The notes: generated by a model not told the origin, from the sequence alone. DNA of 64,000 nucleotides from Lichenostomus cassidix (GCA_008360975.2 CM039183.1:84480350-84544349), one strand, 5' to 3'. Positions 13,680-27,173 are shown, counted from the stretch's first letter. A program made the numbers and translations.

Positions 13680-14085
13680 CAGAAATCACATATGACTGAG
13701 GTTGAAAAGGAGCCCTGGATGACAACCTGGTCCAACCTCACATATAAAACAGTCGCCCAGGACTATCTCCAGGAGAATCCACAGCCTCTCCAGACAATCT
13801 GTGCCAGTGCTCAAGTCACTTTCACAGTGAAGAAGTGTTTGTGTGTTTCAGTTTGTGCCCATTGCCTGTGGTCCTGTCACTTGTCACCACTGAAAAATCC
13901 TGGCTCTGTCTTCTTTGCACCCTCCCTTTAGGCATATATACAAATTGGTAAGATGCTCCTTTGAGCCTTCTCATCTTCAGACTGAACAGTTACAGATCTT
14001 TCAGCCTTCCCTTGCAGGAGAGGTGCTTCAGGCCCTCAGTTATGTTTGTGGCCTCTCCCTGGACTAGGTGCTCATCTCTAGTCTA
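13680..14085 (-). mobile_element. CR1 LINE, 5'-truncated, antisense
   Basis: Read on the plus strand this is the reverse complement of a CR1 3' region. It begins AGAAATCACATATGACTGAG (the inverted tail) and GGTTGAAAAGGAGCCCTGGA. It then passes through the CTGTGCCAGTGCTCA, CACAGTGAAGAAGTGTTT, GTTTCAGTTTGTGCCCATTG, GGTCCTGTCACTTGTCACCA and CTTTGCACCCTCCCTTTAGG blocks and ends in GTGGCCTCTCCCTGGACTAG. Compared with family consensus there is a short internal loss after AGAAGTGTTT. CR1 is a non-LTR retrotransposon that inserts by target-primed reverse transcription and is usually 5'-truncated, as here. The 79-codon plus-strand frame inside it is an antisense shadow. Only the 3' part of the CR1 reverse-transcriptase ORF and the 3' UTR remain. 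Confidence 0.92.
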
Positions 14086-16379
14086 GAGCAAATGTGTTCT
14101 CTGGAGGTGATGCTGCTGTCAGGTACTGCAGATGGGGAGCAAAGTGTGGGGTTCCTGGGCAAGAGAAGGGCTTTTTCTGTACCTACTGAAGACTCAGAAC
14201 AACTTTTATTCCTTCTCTGCTCCCACTTTCTACCTTCATACACAGAGAGAACCTACATCTAAATATGTGTTCTCACAGAAATGTGCGTGAAATGTACACG
14301 CGTTTATATCTGTGCACACTTATCTCTGTCTCACTCCCAACCTCATGAATAGATCATGCAATGCAATGTCACACAAGGAGTGATTCTGCTAATGGAGGAA
14401 TAAATGAGGATTTGATTATGGGAAACATTTATTCATTTTAAGTGCTGTATCTAGCATCTAAAAACTTTACCTTTGGGGACATAAAAATGTACTGGTTCAA
14501 GATGCTGTAGCTTGTGTAGTAAGCAAATTGTTTTAGTAAACTTGATGAAGCTGCTCTCTGAGAACTCCATGCTGCAGGCTACTATGGATAGTTCATACCT
14601 AACCTTATTCAGAATATCTGACATCTGTGAGGGCAAAATGCTACCACCTTTCGAGGTTCGCTACCTGCTACTACCATTCTGTTTCAGGCAGTTGTGTGAT
14701 TTTCTAACTGGGCCATGATCAGCTTGGAAATGAAAGTAGCCTTAAGAAGACAGGAAATTTGGTTGTACATTAGAAACAGTTTCTTAAAAGTACCAAGGAT
14801 GAAGCTATCCATAAGAAGGGCTGAAGCCAGCAGGCTAGAAACATGTTCAAAAGCTCATGAAAAGACATGACACAACAATAGCACTTTATCTGCTCTACTT
14901 CACTTTTTCTGGGCTTCCTTCTTCTTGCTGAGAAATTTGCATTAAAACTAGATGTAACAGCTACCTCTTCTACAAAAGCAAGTGAGCCAAGCAGCCTGGG
15001 ACTATGGAGATAGCAGGTTTAAATCTCAGGGGCTTTCAGAAAAAAGTGGACAAAGTGTTTCTAAGCAGCCAAATTTACTTGAGGCAGCTGTATCTCAGCA
15101 CAAAGCTGTGAAGCCTGGAATCAACTCCTCTCTTTCCTATCAAAGAAAGCAGAGACAAAGAAAACATCTGATCTGTGAACCTCTCAAACACAGAAGTGTG
15201 AACAAAAAGTCTGCTGCCAAATAGCAAAGAAATGTAGCAAGGATTCATTCTTAGATATGAGAAGTGTGTTTTGCATTTAAGTACAAATGTTGTTTATTTG
15301 AGAGGGAAATCTTTCACGTGAGGATTACACCTAACCCTCTACTTGAAGAGCAACTTATTCCAGAGAGGGTTTGTGAAGATTAGGCTTTGGTGCACTATAG
15401 TAATACAGGTAAGTAATTTTTACAGGAGAGACTATATTGAAATGACTGAAGTTAATGAACAGGTGTTAAAACACATTTTACAAAATGAAATGTATGTAAA
15501 TTAATCATAGAGCAAAAGACCTTGGGATGTTCTACAACTACTTTCTCTGTACAGCTGGAACAAAGCAACCCTAAAGTGGGAATTTATTGGAGGTCCTGAA
15601 AGACAACAAGGGCATCTGTACCCACTGTGCATATCCCTTGAAATTCATGGGGCCTGAGAAAAACTATATAAGCTAATAAGGGACTTAAAATACATAGAGG
15701 TGTCTTGAAGTGCCTCTTAACTGTCTATCCTCTTCTGTGTGCTGTGATCCCTCCAGCTGCAGCTAAGGGGGTGAGACAATACCAATTAAGCCCTTCCCTA
15801 ATCCACAGAAATGGAGATCCTTCCCACTTCTTTCTTAAATGTTTTTTCTTCAATCCTTATGGAAAACTTGGTGAACAGGTAGGGCTTTGCAGCATATCCT
15901 GAAGGTCAGCAGTGAAGACAAAAAAAAAAGTAAAACTTGGCACTAAAACAGCTAAATAAAGGACTGACATCTTGCCACTATTATCTATTTCCATGAGAGG
16001 TAAATGAGGTCATGCCTAACTGCATTTATATCAAGCTAAGTAGCCCAAAAGAACAGCTCAAAAAACCCTTTAGGCTTGCCAAGGTCCTAAATGGTCATTA
16101 TCTAACACAGGACAAATTAAGGGACATTTATTGAGGGACTAGGAGAATCTTTAATTAAGGCGAAGAATAAATCCTGACTTGCAATCCTTATACTTGTTTG
16201 GTTCCAAACTGGAGCATAAGTAAAATGGGTAGGTTAAAAGAAGAAGAAAATAATTTCTTAAGTAGGAACCTGCATGTCTGTGAAGCTCAAAAAGACATAA
16301 AAACAGTGGAACCCTCCAAAATAACTACATTGATTTCTTAAACCAAACAAATAGAAAAGAAAAATGTCTTCTATTTAAT

Positions 16380-16500
16380 GTTGTCCTAATTAATTCTGCA
16401 AGCATTATTCTTGTGCTCCTGTGGAGTTAATTACAAATCAGTTTAGTATAATTAGATATTAATATCCTCAGCAATATTTTCTAATAACTCTTAACAGTAT
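16380..16500. promoter_or_regulatory. Candidate conserved noncoding element
   Basis: The stretch contains repeated homeodomain-type cores (TAATTAATTC, GTTAATTAC, ATAATTAGATATTAATA) without the simple-sequence character of its surroundings. This composition is typical of vertebrate conserved noncoding elements, but AT-rich DNA gives such motifs by chance. Only alignment to other birds or amniotes would decide. Confidence 0.2.
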
Positions 16501-19282
16501 CATTGCTCGATTGAGATGTTTTGTAAGTGTAGGCTGGGTCCTACAATCCTGTAAGAACTAGCTGATTGCTTGCTGTAGACATATTAGACAGAATTGCAGA
16601 ATCCAGCCTTAACATTTAAAATTTTAATATTACAACAGGATTCATCACGTTGTTTGGAAGCTATCTGAAGAGTTTAGGTGCACAGTATTCATGTAGAACA
16701 ACGCCAATTGTTTTTTCAAAATTCAGAGCACAGCATGAATTTTCCACTCAGCATTTACAAACACTTTAGAGAAGATAAACTGTGGACTGATGTTATCTAA
16801 AGCAAGATTGCTGACCAATAACTAGAGTTTGTTGGGAGGTGTGATTGACAGGTGGATTTTTCCCAGCCCTTATGGCTCTCTCTGGAGGCATACAGAGACT
16901 TGAAGCAAAGTATGGCCACTGCCACTTCAGTTTCCTCTCAAATGCAGGATGTAAGATAGAAATTCTAACCAAAACTCTAAAAGAATGAGAGGAAGATTAG
17001 GAGAAATTAATCAACATATGAACAATGTATATTGTAGTGTTGCAGGTGAATACAATGTCTTTTCTGTCTTTTGGCCACCATTATCCCACAGCTCTACTCA
17101 AATTCTTTGAAATTCCCAGCAGTACTTCCTATATATTCAGTAATTATGAATTTTCTTTGTCCATAATTACTCCTTTCTTCTAATTCTTCATATAAGTCAC
17201 AACTACACGATCATCAGTGCTGCATCAGCTCTGTATAAAATAGGCAGGCCTAAGTCAAGGCTGAGATATACAGAGAGCTCTGGGTATCTACTAGACAAAT
17301 CCCAGTCTTCAAAATATTTTTAGGAAAGTTTGAAATACATAGTTGGAAATACAAAAAGATAACTAAAATATTTTCCTACTATAAACATTTCATCACAGAA
17401 TTCAGTCCATACTTGGTCTATAAATGTTATATAGACATCAAGAATCATTTTACTTGAGTATGTGACCAACAGTCTTCGCTGAAGAAGTTTAATGAAAAAA
17501 CAGATATGTTGACATCTTGCTCAATGTAGAATTCAAAAATCCCCCTAATGAAAAAAATCTGGATGATTTTTTTAAGAATTTCCTATCTTTAGATAACTGT
17601 TTTCAGCAAGGTTCAGGCATAGTATTGATATTTGCGTCATCTTTTTGTCAGCAGTAACTGCAACCAGAAAGGACAGCATCAGTGGGAAGACTAGCAAGCA
17701 ACAACTACCAGCAACCCAAAAAGGGAGATGCTGGGAGCTCTGGAGGCAGATGCTACTTGAGAACAGAGTTGTTATTGGGACAAGTTAACCAGTACTCTTT
17801 GACACTTGAGGACAGACATTGTAACTACAGGCTCATGACAGGTGGATATATGGAACTTTGTAAAGTGAAGGAAATCTGCAATACTTTAGTGGAGAATACA
17901 AATAACTTAAGGTTGGTGGGAAAGTAGTGTGTGGGAAGATAAGGCAAAGAACATGGATTATTTAGCCAGGTAAATGTATGATTCTTGCTGAGGCTAATAG
18001 GCACCTTTCTTCAAGAGATGGATATTCTCCCTTAGTAAGATCCACCTATATATCTACATCTGTCCTGTGCTATAGAACAAGATTAATTTGGATAATGAAG
18101 TAGCCTGCATTAGAGGATGTGGGGAATCAAGCTGAGTCCCTTGACTCCTCATTGATTGTCAATTGCTCAGTGAGAAAAATTCTTTCAGCTACGTAGGACT
18201 ATCTGTGCCATTTGCTGACATACTGTGACCAGGGCCTTCAGACCCAGAGGTGTCAAAGGGAAATTAGAATTGTGTGCTTCATCACAAAGCCAGGATCACA
18301 TCTGACAGGGGCTCTCAGCTCTATTTTGTGTTTGAATGGCCACTAGGGTCTGAAAAATCTCAGGTTATTTTCAAGTGCTATTTTTTAGGGCTCTACAGCT
18401 TTATCTTATGATTCTCTTGTTTGAAGACAGGATACACTGCAGAGGAGAAATCTGGACAAAAAAGAAAAAAAATGGCTGTAGCAGTGGATAATAAAAAGAA
18501 CAGAACAAAAGAAAAATGGGAGGAAAGAATAGCAAAGGACCATGTACAAGATTTTTTATACGAAAAAGCAACCCTACCATGAAATATTTTTGGGTCCTCA
18601 CAAGGACTGATCGTGCAGAACTCTGCTTCAACCAAGTGGTTGATAGGATCTGTCATGGCACTTCGTCTGCTTGGCTTAAAATGTTCCGGCTGCAAGCTTG
18701 AGGAAGGAAGGGATCCTCTACATATATCAGAGTTAAAATGTAAAATTTTGCATTTGCATGACAAGGCAAATGAGCAGCCTCTATGTGAATGTGTATTTGA
18801 ACTTTCATGACAGAAAAATAAAAGAATTTGTTGCAGCTCTAAACTGAAAAAATATCTGGGCTGAAGTATGGTAAAACATCAGTATCTTGAATTTTCATTC
18901 TAAATCATACAGAAAGTTTCCAGATTCCTTCACGGAGTGTAAATGATATTATCCATGACCCAGTACAATAATAAAAACATTTATCTAATTTACAAAGCAT
19001 GAAAGAATTGAGTCATACTCCAAAGCAGGCACAAGTTTTAGTCCTGCCAGGAAGACAGAGATACAATTGATCTGAAATGCAAGAAAAGGGCAAAGAATAT
19101 ACGGACACAAAAACTTTAAAAACACCAGTTAGATGACTTACTGTCTGGACAAACATTCATAAGAATGTAAGCAATCAATATAATCATCATGGAAAACCAC
19201 TGTATATAAATCATGCAATATATGAAACACTAAAATACTTGAGTGTTCATAAGTGTAATGCCATTACTCAAATAAGCAATAG

Positions 19283-19318
19283 GACCACCACCTCACCCCA
19301 CCCCCCCCACACACACAT
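19283..19318. repeat. C-rich/(CA)n simple repeat
   Basis: The stretch reads ACCACCACCTCACCCCACC, then a C8 run, then (AC)n. It is a low-complexity tract with no coding capacity. Confidence 0.9.
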
Positions 19319-19361
19319 AGCTTTTTACCTTTTTCTTAATATCAGACAAAACCACTCAGAA

Positions 19362-19420
19362 TAACAGAACTGAACTGGAAATCTCCTAGAGTCGTTTAGA
19401 CTTACCTCTTACACAACACA
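19362..19420 (-). mobile_element. Possible short antisense CR1 tail
   Basis: The order AGAATAACAGAACTGAACTG, GAAATCTCCTAGAGTCG, TTTAGACTTACC resembles the inverted CR1 end (cAGAATCACAGAAt..GGAAGGGACCTCTAGAG..CATCTAGTCCAACC). It has many mismatches and lacks further support downstream. It may be an ancient remnant or chance. Confidence 0.35.
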
Positions 19421-21059
19421 TTTCTAGTTCATAAATTTTGCATAGGTGGGAAATACTCTGCTACATAAGTAAATACTATCAAGCTCAGCATCTTGGGGGA
19501 TAGTTTAAGGAATAAATTGTGTTATTGGTAAAGACTCCAAGTGATGAATTTACTACTTTATTCAATAAACCATCACAGTGATTAATTACTCTCACTCTAA
19601 GAAGGTGTGATTTATTACTAATTTCGTTTCAACTAAACTCTATTATCAGACATTAGAACTCATGCTTCATTCATGCAGCTCCATCTACCACGACCAAATT
19701 TTTGCTCTTCCTCTGTAATTTTTCACAATGGCTTTTCTTTTGCTATACATTATTTTTAATATGTTCAAAGATCCTGTAGCAGCTTTCCAAAGTTAAAATA
19801 GCCCAAATCATCAGCTTCTTGCTCACAATACAATTTCAATATTTTACACTTCACATTGCCCAGCAAAGCTCTGTATTCTTGAAAAATAGTTTGCTTCACC
19901 ATCAGTTTATCTCTAAATTAAGTGATGTGGTTCTTTCATGTGCAGGCAGCATATAAAGTATTCTGAGAAACGCAAAAGTAAGGAGAAATGTGGAATATTA
20001 TTTTATTTTATATACTATAATTGAAAATCTAAGAGTAAAATTTCTGCAAAGTCTAACAAAAATATTTATCATCTAGCTTAAAAAAATTGTTCTGCTTTTC
20101 TTCACTCTTTTTATACTGATTTATGTCTGCTACTGTCTGTGGAATCTCTTCTGATTTACATCAGACAGGGAGCTACAATACACTTCAGCATTTTTATCTT
20201 TTTAGAGGTTTGTACATAATTTACTCTTTTACATTTAATATCATTAAGTGCGGAGTCAAAGTACTGTCTGAGATCCTACCTTGAAGGTATTTTACAACAT
20301 CAATGTTTAAGCAGGAAATTTGCTCAGGGCATTTTTTCTGCCACTAAGTTCAACATAAATATTAATATCTTACTAGCTTTATTTTTAGATTTTAATTTTT
20401 AGCTTGCAGATATACTGTTTTAAACTTTACTACTTTAGCCCAGTAAAATCCGCCGTGCTATTTATCATAATATTTTATGATGTTTTAATCACAATTGCAG
20501 AAGCTTGAATTTCAGAGATCTAAATACTGCATTATTTTTACTTCAATTTTTTTATGGCTTAGCCACAGATATATTGGCAGAGTCTTTCATATGTTTATGA
20601 AATAACATTTAATCTATTCCTACTTTAAAAAACATACTCTGATACCCAGAAGGGAATTCAATTCAAAACAAAGGTATAACCTTTGTAACTTTTTGACAAA
20701 AAGTCACAAATTTAAGCATAATTTTTCAGTGAAGGGTGGAGAGTCTTCACACTCTTTTTTTTTTTTTTACATTATTATTTTTCAGCCAAGCTTTTGATTA
20801 TCTCTTTGTCCAGGAAGGAACAGAAATATTGTTCAGTTTGTCAAATATTTTGGGTTTATACAATGGGAGGGACACCTAAACTATATAATGTGGATTTAGG
20901 GTGTTTTCCAATACAATTCCATTGTAGCATTCAAAAATGTGATTGTTTTTATTTCAGTGTGTCCTTCCTGCTAGCAGAAATGCCAGTACTTCCAGAGATA
21001 CTTTCTATGACTTTCCAAAACATAGTAAGGAGGCTGCTGGAGCCAAACTCATTTTGATG

Positions 21060-21345
21060 CTGGGGGACAATGCCAAAGAAAGGACACCTAGGAGTCTCAG
21101 GTTAGCCAATAGCAGGTAACACACACCCCCCAAAAACATACATTTACACTGTCTGTGGAACAGACAGCCCAGAAAGGGTGTGGAACCTCCCTCTTTGGTA
21201 GTTTCCAAGACTTGGGTAGATAAAACCATAACTGATCTGACCTAGTGCAGGGATGCTCCTGCTTTGAGGAGACACACAAGGTGATCTTCAGAGGTCCCTT
21301 CCAAACAGCTTTTCTGAGACTAAGTGATTCTACAGTTCCATATTG
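21060..21345 (+). mobile_element. CR1 LINE 3' tail
   Basis: The final part carries the diagnostic order: CTGCTTTGAGGAG, then AAGGTGATCTTCAGAGGTCC, then CTTCCAAACAGC, then GTGATTCTACAG. Upstream, GACAGCCCAGAAAGGGTGTG and GAACCTCCCTCTTTGGTAG correspond to the block before it in CR1 (wrapped as GCCCAGAGAGGTTGTGGAGT..). The 5' boundary near 21060 is uncertain. It is 5'-truncated and noncoding. It lies immediately before an older CR1 piece in the same orientation. Confidence 0.75.
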
Positions 21346-21689
21346 CCTTAGTATTCTATGAGTGCACTGAATGTGTACCTACAACTCATATCTATAACTA
21401 TAAGCTACATTGTCCCCTCAGTCTTCAAAGTATAAGGTACATGAACTTGAAAATGGACTTAAAAAAGAGAAAGAGGGGGACCGAATCAGAGACTTTGTCA
21501 AGAAGACAGCAGTGGTTAATCCAACACTTTTGATGTTGGCAGACAAATGCAGAATAATTAAGATAATGACAATGAAAAAACAGATGCTCCTTAAAAAAGT
21601 ATATCTAGACTATGAATAAATGAAAGTTTTATAGAAAAGAGACAAAAATGGTTGCTGTATCAGTAGATATAAAACTGATAAGATAACAA

Positions 21690-22645
21690 TATTCACTAAG
21701 TATCAGTGGTCTATTATGGATGAGAAAGGAGATATCATAGGGCTGCTGACACATTTTAGTGTCAATTTAGGTCAACTTTCTAAAATATTTTCATTAACAA
21801 CATTTATGAGGGGAAATTGAAAATGCTTATTAGGACAGTAGAAGGAAAGCAGGTGCACAGACATTTCAGATACACTGGAACCCAGGATTAGAATTCAAAA
21901 GAATATTGAAAATAGGAAGAATTTTAAAAAAGGATAAAATTCAAAAGAGATAAATGCAAGATGGAAAAATCCACTATGTCACCAGACACAGTAAAAGAAA
22001 TGCCTAAGTAGGTCTTCTGCTGGGTAAAAAATATCACACTTCTGTGAAGGATGCATACACCATACTGGGTGGGTTAGGCAGCAATGGATCTTCCACACCA
22101 CACTAATTCATCTTATTGAGAGTCTCAAGATGGGTAAGACCTCAAATGCAGCACAGTTTTAGGCACTGCAATTCAACAAAGAGATAGGTACCAGCTAAAG
22201 GATGATAATATGAATGATCAGACCAAATGTTTTATCTGCTAACCAAGTCCGAATAAACTGAATTTGCTCAGTTGGAGAAAGAGGAGGACAGGACTGTAAT
22301 GCTCTAGGATGTAAAAATTTCTTGCAAAAAAAAAAGAAATATTTTTCCTATGTCCATAGCTGATAAAAGAAGGAAGAAATACTCTAATAAGAAATTGAGT
22401 GGCGGGAATGATTCAAACAACAACCAGTAAAACTGTGCCAATGACAACAGTTGTGAAGCATTGAAATATATTGCCCATGAACACTTCAAAGGGACTGTGG
22501 TGGTGATGGTGTTGTCATTAAGGACGCATTCAAGAAACCCTGTCAGGCATAAGTGTTATAGCAGACTCTAGCCTGGAGTACAGAAGTAGATTAGATTACT
22601 TTATACAGTCTGTTCCAGCCCTCATATTATGAATATATGATGTTA
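21690..22645 (+). mobile_element. Old, diverged CR1 LINE fragment
   Basis: Several blocks appear in the order expected for the end of CR1 ORF2 and its 3' UTR: TATTTTCATTAACAACAT (about 21787), CCAGGATTAGAATTCAAAAG (about 21882), GATAAAATTCAAAAGAGATAA, GACCTCAAATGCAGCACAG followed by TTTTAGGCACTGCAATTCAA (about 22138-22176), CTCAGTTGGAGAAAGAGGAG (about 22267), and GTCCATAGCTGATAAAAG. It closes with TCTGTTCCAGCCCTCAT and ATTATGAATATATGA. Frames are broken throughout, so no protein is made. Divergence is much higher than in the CR1 copies at 13.7 and 33.0 kb, which suggests an old subfamily. Confidence 0.65.
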
Positions 22646-22980
22646 ATTTGTTAATTGTTTTGGTTTGGGAGGATTTTTTTTTTCCTTATATACAAAACTT
22701 CAAAGAATTCAATGATTCTTTTCCTGAAAGCTTTACTTTTAAAGTTTGCTCATAAGCTAAAATTGTCAGTTGAATTCTTCAGCTGTAACTAAAAATAACT
22801 TCCCAGATACAATTATGCATGCAGTTTAGAATTTCAAAACTTACTTATGTACAGAAAATAAAAATATAATTTTTAATTTTATATTTTTTAAGAAAGAAAG
22901 ATGTTGGAATATAGCTAAGACTGTTTCCTGTTGGAAGCAATAGAGAGGACAGGCATTTTCTCTCCAATCCTTCAATGATC

Positions 22981-23025
22981 CTTTCCTTCATTCTTCTCCT
23001 TCTCTTCCCTTCTCTTTCTCTTCCA
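22981..23025. repeat. Polypyrimidine tract
   Basis: The 45 bases are C and T with a single A at 22990. Such tracts are common low-complexity sequence in vertebrate introns and intergenic DNA. It precedes an AG (TTCCAGAAAG), but no open exon follows. Confidence 0.85.
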
Positions 23026-25504
23026 GAAAGACTTACAGTGCTTTTACTTACAACAGACTTTAAAATTTCTGAACAATTTTAAAATACTTTAAAATGTAAT
23101 TTCCAATACACTTGGTTACTATAAGTTGCAAGAAGACAATATATGAATATTTTCAGAGAATGTAATGGAAGAAAAGTTGTGTTACCAAAAAAAACCATGT
23201 TGAATGGCAAAAGTCTTGAAACTAATGTCTGGAAGGAAGTGAAATCTCCTATGGCATGTGTTAATGATGACCAGACAAAATGCCCATATTCGAATGCTTC
23301 AGGCACACTACTATAAAAGAACTGAACTTTTCACTAAATAATTTATGCTAAAATATGTATTTTCTGACATTAGTTTTCACTGCTTGGAAAGAATTGACCT
23401 GATTTACATAATATTCTTATGCTGAGGATCTGACTTTAAAAAAGTCCTAGCTTAATAAAATGTTTTTTAACACAATTTGCCATTGCATATGTCAGGTTAA
23501 GTTTCATCCTAGAGTATTCTTCATCAACCAGTAACTATGGATGTAAGTATTAAATGATGAAAGCCCAGAAAAGTTCCAGAATTATGACAGTTATTTGAGA
23601 TAATTAATACTTATATAATAAAAAATACTATTTTTTTCCAAATTAATTTGTCAACATTTCAAACAATGGAATGAGGAGAAGAGGTTGGATTTTACTACCA
23701 GACTTTCAAAAACTCAGTAGCAATTATTGTTTGACTAAGTAAGGTAGGACAGAGTAAGGAAAAAAATTCCAAGTGACCAAAACCACTTACATTTCAGAAG
23801 TCTGCATTGCAGCACTTCAAACAAAATTCTTGGTGTTTGCCCCAGTCTCATTTTCATGAGGTGAAACCATGCTTAATATCTAGCACTTCTATGGCAGATC
23901 CAATCCACAGACACTAAATTACTGTAACAAATGTTTTCCGAAATTATTCTCATTTTTTAAAGATGGGAAACTGAAATATTCAGTAGTTCAGTTCTATATC
24001 TAAAGTACCCATGTGAATCAGACATGAAGGCAGAAATAGAAATAGAGCTTCCTGGATATTAATCCAGTACGCATGATGACATGTACTAAACACTGCTTTC
24101 CAGGAAGCTGAACAATCCACATACTATTAAAACAGATTTTTGAAGTATGTAGAATGTGTAAATATAGGTTATATGTTATCATAAAAGCAAGGGCTTCATC
24201 TGACTCGTTAATATAGGGTATGTAGGCACTGGAGTGACAACAGACAAACTAGCAGCACATAAAATAGATTATGCTTCCACTTGGTATCCAGTGACAAGTT
24301 GATGGATGATAGTATCTGGCTGTTCTCTGGTTCACAATTTAATTATGCTTTGATACATTTAGAGTATCTGAAAACCTGAGAAAGAAATCTAAGGAATAAG
24401 AAACACTAATGTTTAGCCACTTCCATACAGACCTTAACAAAAAAATCAGATCAACTTCAGATTTCAAAGCTCTGCATAAACTGTGATAAACCTATTATAT
24501 TTATGCCCATTAAAAAAAAAAAATAGTTGAGAAGAACAATTGGAATAAAACCACAGCAGTATAAAAATCTTAGAAGTCTGTCAGTATTCTCTAAAGTGCC
24601 TTTCTTTTCTGATCTTCAAAGAGAGCTTCTAACATCTTCCCCCAGTTGCCTGCGTATTCTGTCTGGGCTGAAAAGGTCTGATTGCCAAGGTGTCGAAGTA
24701 TACAACTTTTTCAAGTATAAAAGTCAGAAATCAGTTCTGTTGAATGAAATCTTTGTCAATACAGATAAAAGGTCAGTGCAATTTTATCTACAATATAGGC
24801 TAAGGCTGACCCGTGAAGAAATGCTTTGTTGCTTTACAGGCTGCAAAACATAGTCTTTTGACACATTAATTCTCTTCTCAGCCTTTTATCTGAAAAGACA
24901 TTGGTGGATGTTATAAAAATAAGGCATTTATGATTCAGTGTTATGTATCCCTTCTCTTAGGAAAGCTCAGTACCATCACTTATATTTTTATTGACTGGTT
25001 AAGTTTCAGTTGGATGTTCTCCATTTCATATACATCACTATGTCACATATCTACATTTATTAAAATAAAATTGTCAGCTGTTAAAAGGTAGGACAGTAGT
25101 ATGAAATAGGAGTTACAATCTCAAATGCTTATAACAATCTGTCATATTAATTGAACAAGCAAAGTAAAGTTTTCAGGCATATTTAAACATAAAAATTGCC
25201 CTACGGAACATAGAAGACCAAGGTCCGTGTGTGAAGTTCTCTGACAAAACAATTATTACTTTCCCCTGCATCTAAAGCAATTTGTGCAATGAAGACTCCA
25301 GTCACTCATTTGAGAAAGGTTGCTGTCAAATTGCCTACATACAAAAAATATGACTAGCTCTTGTTAGGTATCTCTGAAAACACATGCCTAAAGCAGTCTC
25401 ATAAATAATAGGTGACTAAATGAGACTGTATTAGATCTGTAAGTACTCCTTCCTCTTGTAGATGAGATAAGTATTTTTCAAACACATAGCTGAAGGCAAG
25501 AGGA

Positions 25505-25540
25505 TATAGGTATCATACATAGGTATACATAGGTATACCT
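25505..25540. repeat. Short imperfect tandem repeat
   Basis: The unit CATAGGTATA occurs about three times (ATAGGTATC, ATACATAGGTAT, ACATAGGTATACC). It is a short, impure minisatellite-like run. Confidence 0.7.
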
Positions 25541-26329
25541 TTCTGTACACACTGAGGTTTACAATGGCACTTCAAAGATTATAGTCTTTGTGTCATATGA
25601 AACAGAATTTTAAATGATGAAAAAGAGTTTAGAAAAAATGTAAATGAATACAGATTATTACAAATTAATTTATGCTTAAGGTGCAAGAAAGCTTTGCAAC
25701 ATAGCTGCCTTCTAAATCACCCTTTACATTATCCATTTGCAGTACCTAAAGCTATAATTTAATGGCAGTCAAGGAAAAAATTATAAATTACATAATCCAT
25801 GGGTGAATTATTTGTAAAAGTACAGGAGTTAATGGGTGTAAAGGTTTTATAGTCTTGGAGAGCATTTTATAATTAAAGAAAGTGGAGGCTACACTAAACC
25901 CATGCCTTAGCACTAAAGAGTGTACACTAACTAGAACTGTTAATGAGAAATTAGACACACAGCTCCTATTATCGTTGATGGAATTTTAGTGCTCCATTTT
26001 CTCTGTGCCAAGTGAAAGATATAACCCTTAAAACATTGTTTAAAGAAGGTTCTGCCAAATTGTATACTACAGAACAAGATATAGTTTTTGAGAGGTTATG
26101 TGTGTTTCATAAACATCAGCAGCTTATCTCATGCATTATTACTTTAGTGAACTTTAACCAAGTTGCATATATTTCACACATCTTTAAACTCCTTATGGAG
26201 TTCTTGGGTCATCTCAGTTTGTAAGTTAGCATCTGAAAAGTACTGCTGCATTTAGAAGGCCTTTGCAGACATTTCTTTCCAGATGATTTTTACTGTATGA
26301 ATACATACAAGAGATTCTTTCTTACTGGC

Positions 26330-26460
26330 AAGCTGAGATACCACAGTCCTAACTTTAGGCACCTAAATTGCTTGTGGAGGTCTCCCCTCTTCCTTTTCCA
26401 AATGCTTCTCAAAAAGCAAGATCCTAGATAGAAATCACCTTAAATTCACTGAGCGACTAT
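26330..26460. repeat. Possible ancient amniote repeat remnant
   Basis: The phrase TAACTTTAGGCACCTAAATT resembles an old interspersed repeat abundant in turtles and crocodilians that contains recurring 'GGCACCTAAAT' strings. Only this short piece matches my memory of it, so the call is weak. Confidence 0.22.
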
Positions 26461-27173
26461 TTAATCTGTCCTATGGATACAACCCACACAGTTAATCTGT
26501 CACTCCATCGTCACTCATTTGGCCGCTGTAAAGAGTGAGGACTCACTAACAGGTACTGCAACCCCTGACTAGCTGGCATGTGCTCCTTGGGCTTCTACCT
26601 ATCCTCTCTATGAAATCTGTGTAAAGTTTAGGCCCTCAGAAATCACATTTGCTGCATTCCCTTAAATGGATTTAACATCTGTTTTTTCCTGTGCTACAAC
26701 ATTAGCTGCATTGGCACGCAAAAAATATTACCTTGGCAATTAATCCCAGTTTTCCTTAAGCTTTGGCTATAGAAGGGAAGAAGTAGGGTTTATTTCATCT
26801 GAGAGTCATGTTGTGGGGATTTTTACCCATGCAACACCTTTTTTTTTTTTTTATTTTGTCTCAAACTATCACACTGTAACACCCCTTATTTTCACAGCTG
26901 TACCCAGACTCTGGCCATAAATCCAGCTCATCATGGATTTTTGTAGTATGTGTTAATGATAGGCATAACAGTTCCACGGCTGTAACCACCCTGATACAAC
27001 AAAGTTGTAAGTGTTGGAGAACATTGAATTTTACATGAAAATTCATTTGTATTTGATATTTGCCCTGACCATATATTTCATTTATCCTAAATACAAAAAG
27101 GTCTAAACCTCTTTTCGTGTGTTTTGAAATATACTGAGTAATATGTGCAATCATACTTAAAATGTATTAGAAT

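Larger units (their letters stand above)
14086..21059. other. Noncoding, mostly unique sequence
   Basis: No exon, RNA gene or intact mobile element could be supported. Minor features are a possible CR1 tail at 19362-19420, a C-rich and (CA)n stretch at 19283-19318, and a T14 run at 20755-20768. At 16380-16500 a run of TTAATT/AATTA motifs resembles a homeodomain-rich conserved noncoding element. The overlapping frames near 18.39-18.81 kb (up to 123 codons on minus) show no domain and no codon bias that I can detect. Confidence 0.65.

Noticed and set aside
15000..15030. GCAGGTTTAAATCTCAGGGG resembling a tRNA B-box or MIR core
   Set aside because: There is no matching A-box or cloverleaf upstream and no further MIR similarity downstream.
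18393..18810. Several overlapping frames on both strands, up to 123 codons
   Set aside because: The peptides are featureless and Phe/Ser-rich, reading the complement of an A-rich stretch. There is no codon or domain signal.
20878..20895. Shared AAACTATATAATGTGGAT with about 1651-1670
   Set aside because: It is a single 18-mer match with no similarity in the flanks, compatible with chance in AT-rich sequence.
24527..24853. 108-codon plus-strand frame
   Set aside because: It has no recognisable domain, no flanking splice signals I can defend and no neighbouring exon. A length of this order is expected by chance in 64 kb.
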